A program made the translations under genes and the position numbers. Source: Rheinheimera lutimaris (lineage in GTDB: Bacteria; Pseudomonadota; Gammaproteobacteria; Enterobacterales; Alteromonadaceae). Taken from it: 64,000 bases of DNA. This document shows positions 59,518 to 64,000 of the stretch, piece by piece. Location: positions 248,001 to 312,000 of the forward strand of contig NZ_JABSOD010000002.1 of NCBI RefSeq assembly GCF_013283795.1, given 5' to 3'. The first letter of the stretch is position 1. Every line of letters starts with the position of its first letter. The notes below the pieces were generated by a model. The model saw only the letters and a list, made by a program, of their open reading frames with translations, was not told the DNA's origin and ran no database searches.

Positions 59518-60324
59518 ATGAAGTCTGCAAGACGATTTTTTTCAAACGCTGGCAAAGGTTTACTTGTGGCGTTGCTATCTGTAGCTTGTTATGCGCAGCA
59601 GCCGATACATTTTTTAACCGAGCACAATCCACCCGGCGAATACCTGAATGAAAAGGGCAAGGTAGCCGGTGTTACCACAGAGCTTATCAGCATTCTGCAA
59701 CAACGGTTGGCTGAGCCCGGCAATATACACCTGATGCCGTGGGGCAGGGCACTTAGCATCGCCCGAACAACAAACAATACAGCGTTGTTTGAAACGGTGC
59801 GCACGCCTGAACGCGAGCATTGGTTTAAATGGGTTGGCCCGCTGAAGCATTATCAAATTTCGCTGTATGGCTTAGAAGAGCGGCTGGGTGAGCGACCGGA
59901 TCTTAATGTGTTAGCACGGCATTACACTGCTTGCAGTTACCGCAATTCTGCTACGGTAGAAGAGATAAAGCGGCTGGGCTTTAGCGAAGGTAAAAACCTG
60001 ATCTTAACCAGCAAATCCGGCGATTGCCTGGAAATGTTATTGTTGGGCAGGGTCGATTTAACGGCTGTTAATGAGCTGTCACTGCCTGAGTTTATCAGCG
60101 CAGTAGCCGCAGGAGGTAGCCAACTGGTATTAGTGAAATACCTGAGCGAACGTAAACGCTATCTGGCCTTTTCCCGTGATATTACTGATGAGCGTATTGC
60201 CCGCTGGCAGCAGGCATTAGAGCAAAGTTACCGTGATGGCACTATGCGTAAGTTATATCAGCCGGTGTATGCTGAAGCGATTATTCAGCGGCTGGAAGAT
60301 TTTGCCGCTCAGCCTAAGTACTAA
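59518..60324 (+). CDS. Periplasmic substrate-binding protein (SBP_bac_3-like)
   Basis: A 268-residue secreted protein with a signal peptide ending near SVACYAQ (about 27). The fold is that of amino-acid-type solute-binding proteins: PIHFLTEHNPPGEYLNEKGKVAGVTTELISIL, followed by PWGRALSIARTTNNTALFETVRT. The end, LYQPVYAEAIIQRLEDFA, is like that of orphan SBP proteins. No ABC permease or ATPase lies nearby, so it may feed a signalling protein or act alone. Ligand unknown. Confidence 0.8.
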   Translation: MKSARRFFSNAGKGLLVALLSVACYAQQPIHFLTEHNPPGEYLNEKGKVAGVTTELISILQQRLAEPGNIHLMPWGRALSIARTTNNTALFETVRTPEREHWFKWVGPLKHYQISLYGLEERLGERPDLNVLARHYTACSYRNSATVEEIKRLGFSEGKNLILTSKSGDCLEMLLLGRVDLTAVNELSLPEFISAVAAGGSQLVLVKYLSERKRYLAFSRDITDERIARWQQALEQSYRDGTMRKLYQPVYAEAIIQRLEDFAAQPKY

Positions 60325-60347
60325 AGCCAGCTGACGCTGGCTTTATA
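60322..60347. terminator. Hairpin between the solute-binding protein gene and gloA
   Basis: AAAGCCAGC / GCTGGCTTT with a four-base loop lies between convergent genes. The T-tract is weak (TTTATACTG), so it is a moderate terminator. Confidence 0.75.
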
Positions 60348-60367
60348 CTGGTGATGTAGCCGTAGTA

Positions 60368-60769
60368 TTAAAGCGTGTCGTAACGCTCTTTTTTCTGAAT
60401 AAGCTCTATGGCGTAGTTATCCGGGTCGCGCACAAAGGCGATTTCTGTAGTACCGCCTTTTACCGGGCCGGGTTCACGGCTAATTACACCACCTTTAGCG
60501 CGGATTTTATTGCAGGCCTCGTACACGTTTTCCACTTCCAAAGCGATATGGCCATAGGCATTGCCTAAATCGTAGCTATCGGTATCCCAGTTCCAGGTCA
60601 GCTCTAATACGGTATTTTCGCTTTCGTCGCCATAGCCGACAAACGCCAGCGTATATTTATACTCAGGGTTTTCTGACTGGCGCAGCAGCTTCATACCCAG
60701 CACTTCGGTATAAAAAGCGATGGATTTTTCCAGGTTACCCACGCGCAGCATGGTATGTAGCATTCTCAT
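60368..60769 (-). CDS. gloA: Lactoylglutathione lyase (glyoxalase I)
   Basis: Converts the methylglyoxal-glutathione adduct to S-lactoylglutathione. The 133-residue protein has the metal ligands at the same numbers as in E. coli GloA: His5, Glu56, His74, Glu122. Typical segments are [20 protein letters not shown] and [24 protein letters not shown] lies seven bases before the ATG, inside the stop region of the short upstream frame that resembles the nth tail. In E. coli gloA follows nemA; here an OYE gene lies close by as well. Confidence 0.97.
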   Translation of the reverse strand: MRMLHTMLRVGNLEKSIAFYTEVLGMKLLRQSENPEYKYTLAFVGYGDESENTVLELTWNWDTDSYDLGNAYGHIALEVENVYEACNKIRAKGGVISREPGPVKGGTTEIAFVRDPDNYAIELIQKKERYDTL

Positions 60770-60777
60770 ACAAACTC

Positions 60778-60969
60778 CTAATCAGTTTTGTCTTTCAACT
60801 CGCAGTGCAGGGGGCAATGGTAACATATTCTGCTGCCCCTGCAGGATAGCTCTGTACCAAAAGCCCATAAAACTGGCCTGTTCGTGTTAGCGGTATTTGT
60901 TGCTGCTGTTCTTATCATGAGTTTTGGAGTGACTATCGGTTCATCTTTGGGCAAGGTGTGAATCGTCAC
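60778..60969 (-). pseudogene. Possible decayed copy of the 3' end of nth
   Basis: A 63-codon frame starting with GTG, overlapping the nth stop by one base. Its last nine codons (TGCGAGTTGAAAGACAAAAC..., ending in TAG) agree with the last nine codons of the nth fragment at 23 of 27 bases. A four-cysteine pattern, C-x5-C-x2-C-x3-C, resembles the endonuclease III iron-sulfur loop with missing residues. The stop codon lies in the ribosome-binding site of gloA. The rest of the frame resembles nothing I know, so it is probably a remnant and not an expressed gene. Confidence 0.4.
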
Positions 60970-61214
60970 TATTCAGTCTTATCTTTAAACTCGCAAAGGT
61001 CTTCAATAATACAAGAACCACATTTAGGCTTGCGTGCTACGCAGGTGTAGCGGCCATACAATATCAGCCAGTGGTGAACGTCGAGTTTAAACTCGTCCGG
61101 CACTACTCTAAGTAATTTATGCTCGACCTCGTCGACATTTTTCCCGGGTGCCAGTTTAGTGCGGTTAGATACGCGGAATATATGCCTATCTACCGCTATA
61201 GTGGGCCAGCCCAC
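60969..61214 (-). pseudogene. nth: Truncated endonuclease III (nth), C-terminal part only
   Basis: About 81 codons corresponding to the last third of endonuclease III (E. coli Nth is 211 residues). It retains GWPTIAVDRHIFRVSNRT, with the catalytic aspartate (the equivalent of Asp138) in AVDRHIF. It also keeps the complete iron-sulfur motif C-x6-C-x2-C-x5-C in CVARKPKCGSCIIEDLC. The helix-hairpin-helix with the catalytic lysine and the first ~130 residues are absent. Homology stops at Gly-Trp-Pro, exactly at the centre of an inverted repeat. The only possible start is GTG without a good SD. It is almost certainly non-functional as a glycosylase. Confidence 0.9.
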
Positions 61215-61230
61215 TATAGCAGTGCGGTAG
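61190..61230. repeat. Inverted repeat (foldback) at the nth breakpoint
   Basis: The left arm 61190-61206 (CTACCGCTATAGTGGGC, coding sequence of nth) and the right arm 61209-61230 are complementary over 17 bases with a two-base centre. The right arm carries a five-base insertion (GCAGT, 61219-61223). The inner twelve bases of each arm are perfect. Sequence right of the centre no longer resembles nth, so the right arm looks like an inverted copy of nth made at the junction. Confidence 0.85.
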
Positions 61231-61279
61231 CGGTTCTTAACATATTTTCTTGACTTACATGGCAGCGACGAGTGCTTAA

Positions 61280-61849
61280 CTATTGGTCATACTGACCAAG
61301 AATTTTAGTCCGGCAAACATCCAAAATTTCATCCGCTAAAGCTGAGTCATCCGGGCAAGCTCGTGACAACACTATAGCGCCGACAACCTGTGCAAAAGCA
61401 GCAATTCTGTTAGCTCTGGCTTGGTGCTGTTCAGTTTTGCTCAAGTCGGCATCTTTGTCTGCCAAAGTAGCCAGTTGATTTTCGATTCCAACTGCAAATG
61501 TCTGTTTGATCACTTCTGACTGACGTCCTGCATCTGCGCATAATGCAGCCATAGTGCAACCTTGGGCTGGCGTATCCCTATGCTCACGGGACAAGTACTG
61601 CTTTATAAAATCGGCGATATTAAGCTCAGTACTTTGTTCCGCCGACCTGGCAAAACTACACGCTGCGGCTTCAGCCATCAAGTCAGCCTTAGAGCCAAAG
61701 TGTTTGTAAAAGCCGCCGTGGGTAAAACCAGCAGCAGCCATTAACTCGGCGACTCCAACACCGTCATAACCGCGTTCGCGAAACAACATCGAGGCCGTCT
61801 CCACAATACGCTCACGGTTTTCCCGTGCCTGCGCCTTTGTCACTTTCAT
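61280..61849 (-). CDS. TetR/AcrR family transcriptional regulator
   Basis: A 189-residue repressor. The N-terminal helix-turn-helix is MKVTKAQARENRERIVETASMLFRERGYDGVGVAELMAAAGFTHGGFYKHFGSKADL. The ligand domain follows, with Cys98 and Cys104 in QGCTMAALCADAG. Cysteines in this region are found in electrophile-sensing relatives such as NemR. I chose ATG 61849 because GAAGGTG lies nine bases upstream and the family begins about ten residues before the HTH. It is divergent from the OYE gene, with a perfect 26-base palindrome between them, so autorepression and repression of the OYE/SDR genes are likely. Confidence 0.9.
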   Translation of the reverse strand: MKVTKAQARENRERIVETASMLFRERGYDGVGVAELMAAAGFTHGGFYKHFGSKADLMAEAAACSFARSAEQSTELNIADFIKQYLSREHRDTPAQGCTMAALCADAGRQSEVIKQTFAVGIENQLATLADKDADLSKTEQHQARANRIAAFAQVVGAIVLSRACPDDSALADEILDVCRTKILGQYDQ

Positions 61850-61886
61850 AGCTTTCGCACCTTCTGAAAAATCATCGCCGCAGTAT

Positions 61887-61912
61887 ACTTTGATTATGAT
61901 CATAATCAAAGT
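61887..61912. promoter_or_regulatory. 26-base perfect palindrome, TetR operator candidate
   Basis: The half-site ACTTTGATTATGA is followed by its exact reverse complement. It lies between the -35 (TTGATT) and -10 (TATACT, 61882-61887) candidates of the tetR promoter on the minus strand, and two bases upstream of the -35 TTGACA of the OYE promoter. This position fits shared control of both directions. Confidence 0.85.
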
Positions 61913-61914
61913 GT

Positions 61915-61943
61915 TTGACATTTTAGATTATGAGTATCATCAT
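61915..61943 (+). promoter_or_regulatory. Promoter of the OYE-SDR operon
   Basis: A consensus -35 TTGACA (61915-61920) and, 17 bases on, CATCAT (61938-61943) as a four-of-six -10. It lies between the two operator candidates, about 40 bases before the OYE start. Confidence 0.6.
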
Positions 61944-61945
61944 AA
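61928..61945. promoter_or_regulatory. Second operator candidate over the -10 region
   Basis: The arms TTATGA / TCATAA flank a six-base centre and share the inner part of the first palindrome. The site overlaps the -10 of the OYE promoter, so binding here would block RNA polymerase. Confidence 0.5.
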
Positions 61946-61981
61946 CGGCCATTACCAGCACCCAAATGGAAAACCCAGACC

Positions 61982-63073
61982 ATGACTAACGCTCGTTTAT
62001 TTCAACCCTACATGCTTGGTTCGCTCGAACTGGCCAATCGCATCGTGATGGCGCCACTGACACGTAATCGTGCCGGATCAGGCTTAGTACCAGGTGAGCT
62101 TGCCGCCACCTACTATGCACAGCGTGCATCAGCTGGCTTGTTGATTACTGAAGCAACGCAAATTTCGGCACAAGCTCAGGGCTACCAGGATACTCCGGGG
62201 ATCTACACCCGGGCTCAGATCGATGCATGGCGTAAAGTAACAGACGCGGTGCATGCCGAAGGTGGAAAAATATTTGTGCAACTGTGGCACGTTGGCCGTA
62301 TCTCTCATGTTGATTTACAGCCTGGTGGTGCAGCGCCTGTGGCTCCTTCAGCGATCCGCGCAGAGACAAAAACCTTTGTGAATAACGGTTTTCATGATGT
62401 CTCAGTGCCGCGAGCGCTGGAACTGGCAGAACTGCCTGGCATTATTGAAGATTTCCGTCAGGCAGCTGTCAATGCCATCACCGCAGGTTTTGATGGTGTT
62501 GAGATCCATGCCGCCAATGGCTACCTGTTGGAGCAATTCCTCAAAGACGGTGCTAACCAGCGCACTGACGCTTACGGTGGCTCAGTTGAAAACCGTGCCC
62601 GCCTGTTGCTGGAAGTGACTCGGGCCGTGATTAAAGCCATTGGAGCACAACGCACCGGCGTGCGTATTTCTCCTGTCTCACCGGCCAATGCAATTTCATG
62701 CACTAACCCGCAGCCACAATACGATTATGTTGCTGACCAACTCAGTGCTCTGGGTGTGGTGTATCTGCATGTTGTCGAAGGGGCAACAGGTGGTCCACGC
62801 GATATCGTACCTTTTAACTACGATTCACTACGCCAACGCTTCAAACAAACTTATATCGGCAATAACGGTTACAACGTCGGGCTGGCTGCAGCTCAGCTAG
62901 CTGAAGCTAAGGCCGACTTATTCGCCTTTGGCCGGCCATTTATCGCCAACCCTGATTTGATCGAGCGATTAAAAACCGGCGCCGCTTTAAATCCTCTGGA
63001 CGCCACAACGCTGTATGGCGGGGGTGCCAAAGGATACACAGACTACCCAACACTGGCCGAAGCTGGCCTTTAA
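61982..63073 (+). CDS. Old Yellow Enzyme family alkene reductase (NemA-like)
   Basis: FMN-dependent reductase of alpha,beta-unsaturated carbonyls, nitro-compounds or N-ethylmaleimide. The 363-residue barrel protein begins LFQPYMLGSLELANRIVMAPLTRNRA. It contains FVQLWHVGRISH, the substrate motif AITAGFDGVEIHAANGYLLEQFLKD, and TDAYGGSVENRARLLLEV. The FMN phosphate region near the end is ADLFAFGRPFIANPDLIERL. It is under the control of the divergent TetR gene and followed 24 bases on by an SDR gene. Relation to E. coli NemA is clear by family; the natural substrate is unknown. Confidence 0.93.
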   Translation: MTNARLFQPYMLGSLELANRIVMAPLTRNRAGSGLVPGELAATYYAQRASAGLLITEATQISAQAQGYQDTPGIYTRAQIDAWRKVTDAVHAEGGKIFVQLWHVGRISHVDLQPGGAAPVAPSAIRAETKTFVNNGFHDVSVPRALELAELPGIIEDFRQAAVNAITAGFDGVEIHAANGYLLEQFLKDGANQRTDAYGGSVENRARLLLEVTRAVIKAIGAQRTGVRISPVSPANAISCTNPQPQYDYVADQLSALGVVYLHVVEGATGGPRDIVPFNYDSLRQRFKQTYIGNNGYNVGLAAAQLAEAKADLFAFGRPFIANPDLIERLKTGAALNPLDATTLYGGGAKGYTDYPTLAEAGL

Positions 63074-63097
63074 CTAACTATTTGTGAGTAACATAAC

Positions 63098-63880
63098 ATG
63101 ACAACATCTTCCGTTCTTATCACTGGCGCTTCTACTGGTATTGGCGCTGTCTACGCAGACCGCTTCGCCCGCCGTGGCCATGATCTTGTGCTGGTTGCCC
63201 GTGACCAGGCCAAGCTGGAGGCACTTGCAGCACGTTTACAACAAAACTACCGCATTCATGTGGATGTATTGCCGGCCGATCTGACAAAAGCCGGTGACCT
63301 TGCCAAGGTAGAAAAACGGCTACAAGACGATCCCCGCATCGATACTCTGATTAACAACGCTGGTATAGCGCAGTCTGGCGGTTTTATTCAGCAAACCTCA
63401 AGCAGCATCGATCAACTGATTGCACTGAATACCACAGCCTTAACACGGCTGGCGGCAGCTGTAGCGCCCCGATTGGTGCAAGCCGGGAAAGGTTCGATCG
63501 TCAACATTAGTTCAGTGGTGGGCCTGGCGCCTGAGTTCGGTATGTCGGTGTATGGTGCAACCAAAGCCTTTGTGCTGTTCTTGTCTCAGGGTATGAGTAT
63601 GGAATTATCAGCAAAAGGCGTTTACGTTCAGGCTGTACTGCCCGCCGGAACTTATACCGAGATTTGGCAACGTGCCGGTATCGACATCAGTGATTTCTCC
63701 CAAATGATGCATGTCGATGAACTGGTTGATGCAGCACTGGTTGGCTTTGACCGTCGTGAAGGGGTAACCATACCGCCACTACACAAGGCTGAACGTTGGG
63801 ATAACCTGGATGCAACACGCCAGGCGCTGCTGTCAGATATTAAACAAGCAGAAGCCGCTGAGCGCTACAAAACTGCTTAA
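63098..63880 (+). CDS. Short-chain dehydrogenase/reductase
   Basis: A 260-residue SDR-family oxidoreductase with the NAD(P) motif TGASTGIG, the NNAG strand (DTLINNAGIAQ) and the active-site set Ser in NISSVVG with Tyr-x3-Lys in VYGATKAFVLF. The basic residue after the second strand (VARDQAKL) suggests NADP preference. It follows the OYE gene and precedes another SDR gene, giving a three-gene reductase set probably controlled by the TetR operators. Substrate unknown, probably a carbonyl or aldehyde. Confidence 0.92.
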   Translation: MTTSSVLITGASTGIGAVYADRFARRGHDLVLVARDQAKLEALAARLQQNYRIHVDVLPADLTKAGDLAKVEKRLQDDPRIDTLINNAGIAQSGGFIQQTSSSIDQLIALNTTALTRLAAAVAPRLVQAGKGSIVNISSVVGLAPEFGMSVYGATKAFVLFLSQGMSMELSAKGVYVQAVLPAGTYTEIWQRAGIDISDFSQMMHVDELVDAALVGFDRREGVTIPPLHKAERWDNLDATRQALLSDIKQAEAAERYKTA

Positions 63881-63908
63881 GCAATCACGTATTAAAGGAA
63901 TAGACCTT

Positions 63909-64000
63909 ATGAAAACTAAAGCTGTAGCACTGGTTACTGGCGCATCCTCTGGCATAGGTGAAGCCTCGGCCAAAAAGTTACTGGCCGCTGGTTACACTGT
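63909..64000 (+). CDS. Second short-chain dehydrogenase, cut by the window end
   Basis: Only the first 30 codons are visible. They encode MKTKAVALVTGASSGIGEAS and then AKKLLAAGYTV, the standard SDR Rossmann start with TGxxxGIG. AAAGGA lies about ten bases before the ATG. It is 28 bases downstream of the first SDR gene, in the same direction, and most likely belongs to the same operon. Length and substrate cannot be judged. Confidence 0.88.
   Translation, partial: MKTKAVALVTGASSGIGEASAKKLLAAGYT

Noticed and set aside
60824-60958. A plus-strand hydrophobic open stretch (FVLAVFVAAVLIMSFGVTIG) that looks like a membrane helix
   Set aside because: It has no ATG or good alternative start and lies opposite the nth-tail-like frame. 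I treat it as chance or remnant, not a gene.

Overview
This window looks like a chromosomal segment of a Rheinheimera-like (Alteromonadales/Chromatiaceae) gammaproteobacterium. I infer this from gene order and protein character, not from a database search. The order rluE-nudJ-mnmA-hflD-purB, divergent from isocitrate dehydrogenase and followed by cspD/clpS-clpA/infA-aat-trxB, is a gammaproteobacterial block familiar from E. coli. The TtpC-type TonB2 cluster and the PrsK/PrsR pair point to marine or aquatic relatives such as Alteromonadales. Base composition looks even and moderate, and coding density is high. I see no rRNA or tRNA gene, no CRISPR array and no insertion sequence with a transposase.

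Layout. (1) 0.27-5.7 kb: tkt, epd, pgk and fba, a glycolysis/pentose-phosphate/PLP-precursor cluster. (2) 5.9-10.9 kb: six tightly packed genes, DUF3450 protein, TtpC, ExbB, ExbD, TonB and a TPR protein, forming a TonB2-type energy-transduction system closed by a strong terminator. (3) 10.9-15.1 kb, minus strand: a secreted trypsin-like protease, then the PEP-CTERM/exosortase-associated two-component pair PrsK and PrsR. (4) 15.3-17.9 kb: patatin phospholipase, leucine dehydrogenase and a small uncharacterised protein. (5) 17.9-23.5 kb, minus strand: rluE, nudJ, mnmA, hflD, purB and roxA, a translation/RNA-modification/purine block. (6) 23.7-31.9 kb: a monomeric isocitrate dehydrogenase in the usual icd position, cspD, clpS-clpA, and infA/bpt/aat/trxB. 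This brings together adaptor-dependent proteolysis and two amino-acyl transferases of the N-degron pathway (Aat, Bpt, ClpS, ClpA).

(7) 32-39.6 kb: a large beta-propeller sensor kinase, a secreted subtilase, a TrhA/hemolysin III membrane protein, an orphan glycosyltransferase and an Ala/Lys-rich histone-tail-like small protein. (8) 39.7-48.5 kb: ybgI and cmoM, convergent with the tamA-tamB outer-membrane assembly pair, then a FabH-like thiolase and a stand-alone CBM48 protein. (9) 48.9-60.8 kb: an RND efflux adaptor and pump, asnB, a DUF3025 protein, a NatA/NatB ABC exporter, bfd, aspartoacylase, a periplasmic solute-binding protein and gloA. (10) 60.8-64 kb: a broken nth (endonuclease III) gene ends abruptly at an inverted-repeat foldback. 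Beyond it lies a TetR regulator divergent from an Old Yellow Enzyme reductase and two short-chain dehydrogenases, the last cut by the window edge. This last part looks like an accessory electrophile-response cassette that replaced the normal upstream neighbourhood of nth.

The most unusual places are the nth breakpoint with its foldback and duplicated gene tail, the TetR operator palindromes, the secreted protease linked to PrsK/PrsR, and the DUF3450/TtpC pair in the TonB cluster.
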